The position numbers were made by a program, and so were the translations under genes. From positions 1 to 58,002 of the forward strand of contig JBBQHA010000006.1 in assembly GCA_038323475.1 (NCBI GenBank): 58,002 nucleotides of DNA, read 5' to 3'. The notes beneath the pieces are model-generated. The model made no database searches. It was not told the origin of the DNA and worked only from the letters and a program-made list of their open reading frames with translations. Source of the stretch: SZAS-103 sp038323475 (GTDB taxonomy: Bacteria; Pseudomonadota; Gammaproteobacteria; Xanthomonadales; Xanthomonadaceae). Shown here in pieces: positions 8,423 to 17,632 of the stretch; the stretch's first letter is position 1, and each line of letters starts with the position of its first letter.

Positions 8423-9040
8423 CTATTCGGCCGCCGCCGCAAGCGCCAGATACAGCGCATGCAAAGCCGCAACCTGCGGGGCAAGCGCGGCCATCGGCCC
8501 GTTGTTGTCGATCGCATCGTCGGCGATCGCGATCCGCTGCTCGCGCGTGGCCTGTGCAGCGAGGATGCGCTCGGCCTGGTCGGGCGACTCCGGGTCGCGC
8601 ATGAGCAGGCGTTGCACCTGCACGTCGCGGGCAACGTCGACGACCAGGACGCGGTCGAGCCACGGATAGGTGGCCCTGCCACCGCTTTCGGCCAGCAGCG
8701 GGATCGCGGCCATCGCATAGGGACTGCCTGCGTCGGCGCAGGCATCGCACATCGCGGCGCGGATGCGCGGATGCAGGATCGCCTCCAGGTCGCGGCGCGC
8801 GGCGTCGTCATCGAAGACAAGGCGCCGCAACGTCGCGCGGTCCACACGTCCATCCGCGAACAGGACATCGCCACCGAAGCGCAGGAGGATCTGTTCGAGC
8901 GCCGGCTGGCCCGGCTCGACCAGCTTGCGCGCGATCACGTCCGCATCGGCGACCGCGATGCCCAGTTGTTCGAAGCGGCGGCTGACTGCGGATTTGCCCG
9001 AAGCGATCCCGCCGGTGATTGCGACGACGAAGCGGGCCAT
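8423..9040 (-). CDS. coaE: Dephospho-CoA kinase
   Basis: CoaE phosphorylates the 3'-hydroxyl of dephospho-CoA, the last step of coenzyme A synthesis. The 205-residue product has the P-loop GGIASGKS at residues 10-17, the DADVIAR substrate segment and the LID-region motif (RDPESPDQAERILAAQ). Length matches the family. It is the last gene of the pilB-pilC-pilD-coaE run, six bases after pilD, the standard arrangement in Pseudomonas and Xanthomonas. Confidence 0.97.
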   Translation of the reverse strand: MARFVVAITGGIASGKSAVSRRFEQLGIAVADADVIARKLVEPGQPALEQILLRFGGDVLFADGRVDRATLRRLVFDDDAARRDLEAILHPRIRAAMCDACADAGSPYAMAAIPLLAESGGRATYPWLDRVLVVDVARDVQVQRLLMRDPESPDQAERILAAQATREQRIAIADDAIDNNGPMAALAPQVAALHALYLALAAAAE

Positions 9041-9046
9041 GGCGGC

Positions 9047-9922
9047 TCAGGCCATGTGCGCAAGCCGCAGGTAGGCTGCGATCAACTGCGGCCCCCACAG
9101 GAGCTGGATCCAGCCGGCGACCGCGAGATAGGGGCCGAACGGGATTGGGGTGGCGCGGTCGCGTCCACGCCACAACAGCCACGCGCTGCCGATCACCGCG
9201 CCGAGCAGGGCCGAGACCAGCACCATCGGGAACACGCCCTTGATGCCGCACCACGCGCCCAGTGCGGCGAGCAGCTTGAAGTCGCCGCGACCCATGCCTT
9301 CCTTGCCGGTCGCCAGCTTGAACAGCCAGAACACCGACCAGAGACTCAGGTAGCCGGCGACTGCGCCCCACAGTGCCGACACCGGGTCGACGAACACGGT
9401 GATCGTGGCCAGCACCAGTCCAAGCCACAGCAGAGGGTAGGTCAGCTGGTCGGGCAGCAACTGGGTGTGCAGGTCGATGCCGGCCAGTGCGATCAGGGTT
9501 GCGCTGAATGCGATCGCCGCGAGCGCCTGCCAGCCCGCTCCGAAGTGCCAGACGCAGGCCGCGAACGCCAGGCCGGTGAGCGCCTCCACGGCAGGATACT
9601 GCCAGGAGATCGAGGCGCGGCAGAACCGGCAGCGACCGCCCAGGACGAGGAAACTGACCAGCGGGATATTGTCGAACGCGCGGAGCTGGTGCCCGCATTT
9701 CGGACAGAACGACCGCTCGACGACAATGCCCGGCGGTGCAGTCGGAGCCGCGGCCTCGGGCTCCGCGATTTCCAGCATTTCGCGACTGTCGCGCTGCCAC
9801 TGCCATTCCAATCGCGCCGGCAGACGCAGGATCACCACGTTGAGGAAGCTGCCGATCAGCAGTCCGAACATCGCAGCGCAGCCGACCGCGTAGGCCGGCT
9901 GCAGCAGCAGTTCCGTCAGCAC
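9047..9922 (-). CDS. pilD: Type IV prepilin peptidase and N-methyltransferase PilD
   Basis: PilD cleaves the class III leader of prepilins and pseudopilins at the inner membrane and methylates the new N-terminal Phe. The 291-residue polytopic protein has the zinc-binding pair CPKC (73-76) and CRFC (98-101). It also has the two catalytic aspartates of the GxGD aspartyl protease family, in GIDLHTQLLPD and MGRGDFKLL. About eight membrane segments are present. It lies seven bases downstream of pilC. Its substrates include the pilins at 25.4-26.5 kb. Confidence 0.97.
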   Translation of the reverse strand: MLTELLLQPAYAVGCAAMFGLLIGSFLNVVILRLPARLEWQWQRDSREMLEIAEPEAAAPTAPPGIVVERSFCPKCGHQLRAFDNIPLVSFLVLGGRCRFCRASISWQYPAVEALTGLAFAACVWHFGAGWQALAAIAFSATLIALAGIDLHTQLLPDQLTYPLLWLGLVLATITVFVDPVSALWGAVAGYLSLWSVFWLFKLATGKEGMGRGDFKLLAALGAWCGIKGVFPMVLVSALLGAVIGSAWLLWRGRDRATPIPFGPYLAVAGWIQLLWGPQLIAAYLRLAHMA

Positions 9923-9929
9923 GATGCGG

Positions 9930-11195
9930 TCAGACCGCGGCGGCGAGCTTGAAGATGGGGAGGTACATGCCGATCACCATGCTGCCCACGAGGACGCCGA
10001 TGATGACCATGATGAACGGCTCCAGCAGGCTGGACAGCGAATCCACCGCGTTGCTGACTTCTTCCTCGTAGAACTCGGCGACCTTGAACAGCATCGCGTC
10101 GAGCGCACCGGACTCCTCGCCGATCGCGATCATCTGCACGACCATGTGCGGAAACAGGTTGACCTGTTTCATCGCCATGTTGAGCTGGTAGCCGACCGCG
10201 ACGTCTTCCTTGATCTTCTTGACCGCATCGGAATAGACCACGCTGCCGGTCGCGCCGCCGACCGTATCGAGCGCTTCGACCAGCGGCACGCCCGCCTTGA
10301 AGGTCAGCGCGAGGGTGCGCGCGAACCGCGAGATCGCCGATTCGTGAAGGATCTTGCCGATGATCGGAAGCTTCAATGCCATGCGGTCGATGAAATGCGC
10401 GAACTTCACGGAACGCTTGAACGCGAAGATGATCGCGAAAATCGTGCCGCCGATGATCAGCAGCGCCGCCCACCAGTAGGACACCATGAACTTCGATGCA
10501 TTCACCAGCATCTGGGTGAAGGCCGGCAGTTCCGCGCCGAAGCTCTTGAACACCGCGTCGAACTGGGGCACCACGAAGATCAGCAGGATCGAACTGACGA
10601 GCACGGCGACCGCGATCACTGCCGCAGGGTAGTACAACGCCTTCTTGATCTTGCCCTTGATGCTCTCGGTGCGTTCCTTGTAGGTGGCAACGGTGTCGAG
10701 CACTGTATCCAGCACGCCCGCGCCTTCGCCAGCCTTGACCAGGTTGCGATAGAGCTCGTCGAACTGCACCGGGTGCTTGCCGATCGCCTCGTATAGCGAC
10801 GAGCCACCTTCGATGCTGCCGCGGATGTCGTTGAGGAGGGTCTTCATGCGCGGGTTTTTCTGGCCGCCCGAGATGATCTCGAAGGCCGATACCATCGGGA
10901 TGCCCGACTGCATCATCGTCGCGATCTGGCGGCTGAAGATCGCGATCTCGCGCGCGGTGATGCGGCTGCCCGAGGCGCCGAACAACGATTTCGGCTTCGG
11001 CTTCACGACGGTGGGATTGATGCCCTGCCGGCGCAGGTCGGCACGCAGCAGATTGGCGTTCTTCGCCAGTTGCTCGCCCTTCATTTTCTTACCACGCTTG
11101 TCGGTACCAACCCAGACGAACGTCGACATCGGGTTGGGGTTACGCGCGGCCTGAGCTTGGGTCTGTGCGCGAACCGCAGTTTTGGTGGCGGCCAT
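9930..11195 (-). CDS. pilC: Type IV pilus inner membrane platform protein PilC
   Basis: PilC is the polytopic platform protein that couples the PilB/PilT motors to pilin insertion. The 421-residue product has two T2SSF domains (about 85-210 and 290-410) with family motifs such as REIAIFSRQIATMMQSGIP and VQMIAIGEESGALD, and three or so membrane helices. The N-terminus carries the F-x-W-x-G-x-D-K-x-G-K-K-MKG start of PilC. It is separated from pilB by only three bases, so both are surely co-transcribed. Confidence 0.98.
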   Translation of the reverse strand: MAATKTAVRAQTQAQAARNPNPMSTFVWVGTDKRGKKMKGEQLAKNANLLRADLRRQGINPTVVKPKPKSLFGASGSRITAREIAIFSRQIATMMQSGIPMVSAFEIISGGQKNPRMKTLLNDIRGSIEGGSSLYEAIGKHPVQFDELYRNLVKAGEGAGVLDTVLDTVATYKERTESIKGKIKKALYYPAAVIAVAVLVSSILLIFVVPQFDAVFKSFGAELPAFTQMLVNASKFMVSYWWAALLIIGGTIFAIIFAFKRSVKFAHFIDRMALKLPIIGKILHESAISRFARTLALTFKAGVPLVEALDTVGGATGSVVYSDAVKKIKEDVAVGYQLNMAMKQVNLFPHMVVQMIAIGEESGALDAMLFKVAEFYEEEVSNAVDSLSSLLEPFIMVIIGVLVGSMVIGMYLPIFKLAAAV

Positions 11196-11198
11196 GGT

Positions 11199-12920
11199 TT
11201 ATTCCTTCGTCACTCGGTTGATTTCGGCAAGACTGGTGGCACCGTTCTTGGCCTTGAGCAGGGCCGATTGGCGCAGGTCGCGGATGCCTTCGCGCTGGGC
11301 CGCCTGGGCGATATCCATGGCGTTGCCGCCCTCAAGGATGATCTTCTGGATTTCAGCGGTCAGCGGCATCACCTGGTAGATGCCCAGCCGGCCCTTGTAG
11401 CCTTCGTTGCAGTCCGAACATCCGACCGCCTCGTACAGGTGCAGTCCGCGCTTGATCTCGGCCTCGTTGAAGCCTTCGGCCAGCAGCGCGTGTTCGGGGA
11501 GTTGCACTTCGCGCTTGCAGTCGTGGAGCCGGCGCGCGAGGCGCTGCGCGATCACCAGCGTCACCGACGAGGTGATGTTGTACGGCGCGATGCCCATGTT
11601 CATGAGGCGCGCCACGGTCTGCGGCGCGTCGTTGGTATGCAGGGTGGACAGCACCATGTGGCCGGTCTGGGCGGCCTTGATCGCGATCTCCGCAGTTTCC
11701 AGGTCGCGGATCTCGCCGACCATGATCACGTCCGGGTCCTGGCGCAGGAACGAGCGCAGGGCGGCGGCGAAGGTCATGCCCTTCTTCGCGTTCTGTTGCA
11801 CCTGGTTCACGCCGGGCAGGCGGATTTCGACCGGATCCTCGACGGTGGAGATGTTGCGTTCGTCGGTGTTGAGGATGTTCAGCGCGGTGTAAAGCGACAC
11901 CGTCTTGCCGGAACCGGTCGGGCCGGTCACCAGCACCATGCCGTAGGGCCGATGCATGGCCTCGATGAACAGTTCCTTTTGGTCGTCCTCGTAGCCGAGC
12001 TTGTCGATGCCGAGCTTCGCGGCCGAGCTGTCGAGGATACGCAGCACGACCTTTTCGCCGAACAGGGTCGGGCAGGTGCTGACGCGGAAGTCCATCGAAC
12101 GCGTCTTCGACAGCACGAGCTTGATGCGTCCATCCTGCGGCACGCGGCGTTCGGCGATGTCGAGGGAGGCCATCACCTTCAGGCGGGCGGTGATGCGCGT
12201 ATTGAGCTTGACCGGCGCCTTCGCGACCGAACGCAGGATGCCGTCCATGCGCAGGCGCACGCGGAAATCGTTTTCGTAGGGCTCGAAGTGGATGTCGGAG
12301 GCGCCGCGCTTGATCGCATCAACCAGCACTTTGTTGACGAACCGCACCACCGGCGTGTCGTCGGCCTTGTTCGGGTCGGCGTTCTCCGGCTCGTCGGCGC
12401 CGATGTCGCCGACTTCGAGGTTTTCCATGCCCTCGTCGTCGCCCATCCCGCCGGACAGGTTGTCGCTGACGCTCATCGCTTTTTCGGTGACGCGCTTGAG
12501 CGTTTCCTCGTCGACCAGAATCGGTTCGACGGTGAGGTTCGTCGCGAACTTGATCTCGTCGAGCGCACGCGTATTGGTGGGATCGGAAATACCCACGAAC
12601 AGGCGGTTGCCGCGCTTGAACAGCGGCAGCACCGAATGCTTCGTGATGAGCTCTTCGCTGACCAGCTTGGTCGCGGCCTGCGCCAGGTCGAGCACGCTCG
12701 CGTCGAACAGCGGGATGCCGAACTCCACCGAGTTGGCGGCGGCGATCTGCACCGGATTGATCAGGCGTTTGTCCAGCAGGTATTGCGAGACCGGCTTCTT
12801 TTCTTTCGACGCCTCTTCCATCGCCTTGCGGGCGTCGGGCTCGGCCAAAACACCGTCCAGCACCAAGCGCCGGACAATGCCGGTGATGCCAACGAGATTG
12901 GCGGTGACTGCAGCGTTCAT
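11199..12920 (-). CDS. pilB: Type IV pilus extension ATPase PilB
   Basis: PilB is the hexameric AAA-like ATPase that powers pilus extension. The 573-residue protein has an N-terminal MshEN-type region (about 1-180) and the Walker A GPTGSGKT near residue 330. An Asp box, a His box and a Walker B region (DPDVIMVGEIRD) follow. The C-terminal zinc-binding cysteines are in CSDCNEGYKG and nearby. MshEN domains in this family bind c-di-GMP, so a link to the GGDEF/EAL proteins near 45-50 kb is possible. It heads the pilB-pilC-pilD-coaE operon and is divergent from the glycan cassette. Confidence 0.98.
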   Translation of the reverse strand: MNAAVTANLVGITGIVRRLVLDGVLAEPDARKAMEEASKEKKPVSQYLLDKRLINPVQIAAANSVEFGIPLFDASVLDLAQAATKLVSEELITKHSVLPLFKRGNRLFVGISDPTNTRALDEIKFATNLTVEPILVDEETLKRVTEKAMSVSDNLSGGMGDDEGMENLEVGDIGADEPENADPNKADDTPVVRFVNKVLVDAIKRGASDIHFEPYENDFRVRLRMDGILRSVAKAPVKLNTRITARLKVMASLDIAERRVPQDGRIKLVLSKTRSMDFRVSTCPTLFGEKVVLRILDSSAAKLGIDKLGYEDDQKELFIEAMHRPYGMVLVTGPTGSGKTVSLYTALNILNTDERNISTVEDPVEIRLPGVNQVQQNAKKGMTFAAALRSFLRQDPDVIMVGEIRDLETAEIAIKAAQTGHMVLSTLHTNDAPQTVARLMNMGIAPYNITSSVTLVIAQRLARRLHDCKREVQLPEHALLAEGFNEAEIKRGLHLYEAVGCSDCNEGYKGRLGIYQVMPLTAEIQKIILEGGNAMDIAQAAQREGIRDLRQSALLKAKNGATSLAEINRVTKE

Positions 12921-13058
12921 CCGTCCCCCACGTCCGGAGCTATCGTTGAATCTACCGCAAATCCGTCCGTGGAAGTAGCCTGCCGTGCCAACGACCTTTG
13001 CCGCGACGGATGGGGCCGGGCTGCGTTAGGCTAGCCGGAGACGCCGAGGGGAGACCAA
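12921..13058. promoter_or_regulatory. Divergent intergenic region pilB / GT2
   Basis: These 138 bases separate divergently transcribed operons and must carry both promoters. On the plus strand TTAGGCTAG (about 13025-13033) resembles a -10 box, and GAGGGGAG precedes the GTG start of the GT2 gene. On the minus strand no full sigma-54 element is present. Confidence 0.4.
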
Positions 13059-13916
13059 GTGGATACCGAGTTGAGCATCGTGCTGCCGGCCAAGAACGAG
13101 GAAGCCGGGCTGGCATTGCTGTTGCCGCGGCTGCGCGCGCAGTTTCCGCAGGCCGACATCCTCCTGGTCGACGACGGTTCGACGGACGCGACCGCCAGGG
13201 TCGCCACAGATGCCGGCGTGCGGGTGCTGAGTTCCCCGTACAGCATGGGCAATGGCGCGGCGATCAAGCGCGGCGCCGCCGCGGCGAAAGGCCGGGTGAT
13301 CGTGTTCATGGACGCCGATGCGCAGCACGAGCCCGAGGACATCGCATCCCTGCTGGCCAAGCTCGGCGAAGGCTTCGACATGGTGGTCGCGGCACGCGAT
13401 GGCGAAGGCCAGGCGAATTTCGGCCGCGGCCTCGCAAACGCGTTCTACAACAGGCTTTCCAGCTGGATGACCGGGCACGAGATCCGCGACCTCACGTCCG
13501 GCTTCCGTGCGGTGCGAGCCGACAAGTTCCGCGAATTCCTGCACTTGCTGCCGAACGGGTTTTCCTATCCGACCACGATCACGATGGCGTTCTTCCGCAG
13601 CGCCTACCCGGTCGCCTACGTGCCGGTGAAGGTCAAGCGGCGGGTTGGCAAGAGCCACCTGCGCCCGTTGCGCGACGGCGTGCGATTCCTGCTGATCATC
13701 TTCAAGATCGCGACGCTGTATTCACCGGTGAAGCTGTTCGCGCCGGTCGGAGTGTTGTTCTTCATGACCGGAACGGGCTACTACGCCTATACCTTCGTGA
13801 CCGTGCACCGCTTCACCAACATGAGCATGCTCTTGTTCAGCGCCTCGGTGATCATCTTCCTCATCGGGCTGATTTCCGAGCAGATCACCGGACTGATCTA
13901 CCAGCGAGTCGACTGA
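13059..13916 (+). CDS. GtrB/DPM-like family 2 glycosyltransferase (predicted polyprenyl-phosphate sugar synthase)
   Basis: The 285-residue protein has a GT-A fold N-terminus with LSIVLPAKNEE, LLVDDGSTD and the metal-binding MDADAQHEPED. Two membrane helices follow at about 222-245 and 255-278. This arrangement is that of GtrB, ArnC and dolichol-phosphate mannose synthases, which charge undecaprenyl phosphate with one sugar on the cytoplasmic face. It starts with GTG after GAGGGGAG and opens a five-gene plus-strand operon; the next ATG is 18 bases after its stop. In context it could supply the lipid-linked donor for the GT-C-like proteins at 21.4-25.3 kb; that is inference. Confidence 0.82.
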   Translation: MDTELSIVLPAKNEEAGLALLLPRLRAQFPQADILLVDDGSTDATARVATDAGVRVLSSPYSMGNGAAIKRGAAAAKGRVIVFMDADAQHEPEDIASLLAKLGEGFDMVVAARDGEGQANFGRGLANAFYNRLSSWMTGHEIRDLTSGFRAVRADKFREFLHLLPNGFSYPTTITMAFFRSAYPVAYVPVKVKRRVGKSHLRPLRDGVRFLLIIFKIATLYSPVKLFAPVGVLFFMTGTGYYAYTFVTVHRFTNMSMLLFSASVIIFLIGLISEQITGLIYQRVD

Positions 13917-13934
13917 CACGGGAAGCACGCAGGC

Positions 13935-15359
13935 ATGTTATTCAATTCGCTGACTTTCCTCGTTTTTTTCATCGTTGTCTTCACGCTGCACCAGTTCATG
14001 CCGACATGGGGAGCCCGCAAGGCGGTCCTGCTCGTCGGCAGCTATCTGTTCTATGCGGCGTGGAATCCCCCCTACGTCTTCATCCTGCTGTTCTCGACGG
14101 CGGTGGACTGGTGGTTGGCGCGGCAGATCTGGCGCAGCCAGAATCCGTCCACGCGCAAGGCCCTGGTGACGCTCAGCCTCGTGGCAAACCTGGGGATGCT
14201 GGGGTTCTTCAAATATGGAGGATTCCTGCTCGAGAACTTCCACGTGGCGTTGCACGCGGTCGGAATCGACTATGTCCCACCCGTGTGGAGCATCGTGTTG
14301 CCGGTCGGCATTTCCTTCTATACGTTTGCATCGCTGTCCTACACCATCGATGTGTACCGGCGCGAGATCGAAGCCGATACCGGTTTTCTCGATTACGCGT
14401 TGTTCGTGAGTTTCTTCCCACACCTCGTCGCCGGCCCGATCATCCGTGCGAAGGCGCTGCTTCCGCAGATCGAGCAGCCCCGACAGGCGACCACGAAGCA
14501 GGTCGGCTGGGGAATGGCTCTCGTCGTGTTTGGCCTGTTCTCGAAGGTCGTCATCGCCGACAACGTGTTCGCGCCGGTCGCCGACCTCGTCTATGCGGCC
14601 CCGGACCATTACGCGGCGCTGGACACCTGGGCTGCCGTGCTCGGGTTTTCGGGACAGATCTATTACGACTTCAGCGGCTATTCGCTGTGCGCGATCGGGC
14701 TGGCATTGACGTTCGGCTTTTCGTTTCCGGACAACTTCAGGCATCCGTACGCCGCGCGCGGATTCTCCGATTTCTGGCGACGCTGGCATATCAGCCTGTC
14801 GTCGTGGCTGCGCGACTACCTGTACGTCCCGCTTGGAGGTAACCGGAGCGGCCCGGGAAGGACCTACGTCAACATCATGCTGACCATGCTGATCGGCGGA
14901 CTCTGGCATGGCGCTTCCTGGATGTTCGCCCTGTGGGGTGGCCTGCATGGCAGTTTCCTCGTGGCCGAGCGCTGGCTGCGCCGCCACCGCCCAGCCGACG
15001 CGGTCGAAGGCAGGGAGTCGCTGGCAGCGGGCGTGGGCGTATCCCTGCTGACGTTCCTGCTGGTAACGCTGACGTGGATTCCGTTTCGCGCGCCGGACTT
15101 GCACACGGTCGGCGCGATCGTTTCCGGTCTCGGCCGGGCGCATGCCCCGGACCGGCTCGACTTGATGCCGATGTTGCTGTGCTACGGTGCGATCGCAGCG
15201 ACGCTGCTGTGGCATTTCCACTTGCGCGACAGCTCGATCGAGGAACGGTTGAGCGGTTTGAGAGGCGCCGTCCAGATGGCCATGCTCGCGGCCTGTCTGG
15301 TCGCGCTATTCCTTGTGTCCGGCGGAGATGAGCGTGCCTTCCTCTATTTCCAGTTCTGA
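13935..15359 (+). CDS. MBOAT family membrane O-acyltransferase (AlgI-like)
   Basis: The 474-residue polytopic protein belongs to the AlgI/DltB/PatA branch of MBOAT enzymes. It has the start MLFNSLTFLVFF and the segments FVSFFPHLVAGPI and DFSGYSLCAIG. The RRWHISLSSWLRDYLYVPLGG motif contains the first conserved His (285). The catalytic His in GGLWHGASW is at 325. These proteins move acetyl groups from acetyl-CoA across the membrane to an extracytoplasmic partner that acetylates a polysaccharide. The partner is probably the next gene, which overlaps it. The glycan target is not known. Confidence 0.9.
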   Translation: MLFNSLTFLVFFIVVFTLHQFMPTWGARKAVLLVGSYLFYAAWNPPYVFILLFSTAVDWWLARQIWRSQNPSTRKALVTLSLVANLGMLGFFKYGGFLLENFHVALHAVGIDYVPPVWSIVLPVGISFYTFASLSYTIDVYRREIEADTGFLDYALFVSFFPHLVAGPIIRAKALLPQIEQPRQATTKQVGWGMALVVFGLFSKVVIADNVFAPVADLVYAAPDHYAALDTWAAVLGFSGQIYYDFSGYSLCAIGLALTFGFSFPDNFRHPYAARGFSDFWRRWHISLSSWLRDYLYVPLGGNRSGPGRTYVNIMLTMLIGGLWHGASWMFALWGGLHGSFLVAERWLRRHRPADAVEGRESLAAGVGVSLLTFLLVTLTWIPFRAPDLHTVGAIVSGLGRAHAPDRLDLMPMLLCYGAIAATLLWHFHLRDSSIEERLSGLRGAVQMAMLAACLVALFLVSGGDERAFLYFQF

Positions 15360-16455
15360 CATCCACGGCGCGCGCGCCATTCCCCCGGGGCCATGGTTGC
15401 CATCGGTGTTGGTTGCGGTAGCGGTGCTGTTGCTGTTCGTGGGGGTGATGGAATTGCGGCTCGCCGCGCGTGGATTCCATGCGACCGTCCTCGATTCCGA
15501 CAGCCTGTGGCTGCAGCAGCGCCATCGGGTGGACGCGCTTGGATCGAAGGCGCTGATCCTGGTTGGCGCCTCGCGCATGCAACTCGACATGGACCTCGGC
15601 GTGCTGCGCCAGCGCACCGGCCTCGAACCGGTACAGCTCGCGATCGACGGCAGTTCGTTCATGCCGGTGCTGGACGGGCTGGCCAAGGATCCAAAGGTCG
15701 TCGGCACACTGATCGTCGATTTCCAGGACGACGTGGTGAACGCAGGCGACGTCCACGACGCGGCCGAGCGGCTGGAGGGCTTGTGGGAGAACGCGCCGGC
15801 CGCCGACACGCTGCCGAACTACCACACCGTCGAGGGAATGCTCGGCGACGCGCTGCATCACCGCCTGCGCAGCTACGCCGATGGCGCCAGCCCCCTGTCG
15901 TCGTTGCTGCTGCGCATCCTGCAGCCGCATGCAACGCCGCAATACCTGATCACCCTGCCGGATCGCTCGCGGCTTGCCGATTACACCCTGGTGCCGATGC
16001 CGGACTTCTACTTCGCGCGGGTCATGCGCAACCTCGGCGAACAGGCTCAGATGGGGAACGGCACGACATGGGCCGACGTCGACAACGAACTGCGGCAACG
16101 CGTCGACCGACTCACCCCGGATGCGATGCAGCACTTCGAGCTTGGCACGAAGCGTATCGGCGCCATGGTCGACGCGATCCAGCGCCGCGGCGGCAAGGTC
16201 ATCTTCGTGGTGATGCCGCGCACGGGCCTGGTCCGCGGGATCGATGAACAACGCTATCCGCATGCGCTGTACTGGGATCGGTTCGTCGCGTCGACCAAGG
16301 CGAAGACGGTGGATTTCCTGCGGGCGCCGGAGCTGCAGGGCTTCCGCTGCCCAGATGGATCGCACCTCGACTTCCGCGATCGCGCGCGCTTCACCGGCGA
16401 AGCAGTTTCCCTGCTCGGGCTCGACCGCAATGGGATTCGATCGGCACGTGAGTGA
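15328..16455 (+). CDS. Membrane-anchored SGNH/GDSL-like protein, probable acetyltransfer partner of the MBOAT
   Basis: The protein (375 residues from ATG 15328) has one membrane helix at about 24-42 and an extracytoplasmic domain. That domain carries a GxS-like block I (LVGASRMQ, Ser 82) and a late D-x-x-H block (PDGSHLDF), the ends of an SGNH hydrolase catalytic set. Such proteins next to an MBOAT act like AlgJ, AlgX or PatB and place the acetyl group on a glycan. The gene overlaps the MBOAT stop by 32 bases. A GTG at 15334 has better spacing from the GGCGGAG site and may be the real start. Confidence 0.65.
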   Translation: MSVPSSISSSDIHGARAIPPGPWLPSVLVAVAVLLLFVGVMELRLAARGFHATVLDSDSLWLQQRHRVDALGSKALILVGASRMQLDMDLGVLRQRTGLEPVQLAIDGSSFMPVLDGLAKDPKVVGTLIVDFQDDVVNAGDVHDAAERLEGLWENAPAADTLPNYHTVEGMLGDALHHRLRSYADGASPLSSLLLRILQPHATPQYLITLPDRSRLADYTLVPMPDFYFARVMRNLGEQAQMGNGTTWADVDNELRQRVDRLTPDAMQHFELGTKRIGAMVDAIQRRGGKVIFVVMPRTGLVRGIDEQRYPHALYWDRFVASTKAKTVDFLRAPELQGFRCPDGSHLDFRDRARFTGEAVSLLGLDRNGIRSARE

Positions 16456-17632
16456 CGCGGCTGGCGACCGGGCGACGTACGTGATCGTGACCACGTCGTT
16501 CCCCGAATGCGCGGACGGCAGCGAGGCCGCGGGTTCGTTCATTGCTGACATGGCCGAGGAACTGGCCCGCCATGTAGCAGTGCGCGTGGTCGCGCCCGGC
16601 GCCGTCGCTGGCGAGCAGGAATGGAAACCCGGCATCCGGGTGTTCCGCTATGCGGCGCCGAAAAAACCGCTGTCCACGCTGAAGTTCTGGCGTCCGACCG
16701 ACTTGGCATGGATTCCCCGGATCCTGCGCGGAGGGCTGGTCGCGACCCGGCGTGCGCTCGCCGGTGCGCGCGTCGTCCACGTGCTCGCGCTGTGGGGGTT
16801 GCCTTCCGGCGAATGGGCGCGGCGCGCTGTCCGCGGCAGCGGGATTCCCTATTCGGCGTGGATGCTCGGCAGCGACGTGTGGTCGCTGGGGCGGCTGCCG
16901 GGATTGCGCGGGATGCTGGCGCGGGTCGTCCGCGATGCGGCGCACGCCTACGCCGATGGCCACCAGCTCGCGGAGGCCGCCAGCGACATCGCGGGCGGTC
17001 TCCCGGTCGCGTTCCTGCCGAGCACGCGTTCGATAGGCCTGTCGAGCCGTTCCGCGCTGCGCGCGCAGCCGCCGTACCGGCTGCTGTTCCTCGGACGCTG
17101 GCACGTGAACAAGGGCGTCGACCTGCTGCTCGAGGCGCTGGCGTTGTTGTCCGAGGCGGACTGGTCGCGCATCGAATCCGTCCGGATCGAAGGCGGAGGC
17201 CCGCTCGAACCGAGCGTCCGCGCGATGGCCGCCGAACTCGCTGCGCGCGGCCGGCCGGTGCGCGCCGGCGGATTCCTGTCGAAAGACCAGGCCGAGCAGG
17301 CGTTCGTCGAGGCGGACTGGTTGTTGATCCCTTCGCGCATCGAGAGCATTCCCGTGGTGTTCTCCGATGCGATGAAGCTGGGCTGCCCGGTGGTGATCAT
17401 GCCGGTCGGAGATCTGCCGCGCCTGATGGAGTACGGTGTCGGCATCGCCGCCACGCAGGTCGCTTCGGCCGCATTCGCGCGCGCGATCGGAGAGGCGCTC
17501 GACTGCTCGTCGGCGTCGTACGATCGCGGATTGCGGCGGGCCGCGGCAGTGTTCGACCTGCCGGGCGTCATCGTGCCGCGGCTGCTGGCCGATGCCGGAT
17601 ATCGCGGCGACGCGGAAGGAGCGCAGGCATGA
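16430..17632 (+). CDS. Family 4 glycosyltransferase (GT-B)
   Basis: The 400-residue cytoplasmic protein has a GT-B layout. The N-terminal domain begins TYVIVTTSFPECADGSEAAG with the acceptor-side Gly-rich loop. The C-terminal domain has LLFLGRWHVNKGVDLLLEAL, and PSRIESIPVVFSDAMKLGCPVV corresponds to the E-x7-E nucleotide-sugar motif with Asp in the second position. The substrate cannot be read from sequence. The start overlaps the upstream gene by 26 bases; GTG 16448 is an alternative. The stop overlaps the methyltransferase start (ATGA). Confidence 0.8.
   Translation: MGFDRHVSDAAGDRATYVIVTTSFPECADGSEAAGSFIADMAEELARHVAVRVVAPGAVAGEQEWKPGIRVFRYAAPKKPLSTLKFWRPTDLAWIPRILRGGLVATRRALAGARVVHVLALWGLPSGEWARRAVRGSGIPYSAWMLGSDVWSLGRLPGLRGMLARVVRDAAHAYADGHQLAEAASDIAGGLPVAFLPSTRSIGLSSRSALRAQPPYRLLFLGRWHVNKGVDLLLEALALLSEADWSRIESVRIEGGGPLEPSVRAMAAELAARGRPVRAGGFLSKDQAEQAFVEADWLLIPSRIESIPVVFSDAMKLGCPVVIMPVGDLPRLMEYGVGIAATQVASAAFARAIGEALDCSSASYDRGLRRAAAVFDLPGVIVPRLLADAGYRGDAEGAQA

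Noticed and set aside
12940..13010. A TTGGCACGGCAG sequence on the minus strand upstream of pilB resembling a sigma-54 -24 box
   Set aside because: The -12 position reads TA rather than GC at the required ten-base spacing, so the element is incomplete.
11070..13034. A 654-codon plus-strand frame opposite pilB and pilC
   Set aside because: Antisense shadow of well-supported pil genes.
15313..15327. TTG at 15313 as start of the SGNH-like gene
   Set aside because: It lengthens the overlap with the MBOAT gene and has no ribosome site; ATG 15328 or GTG 15334 fit better.
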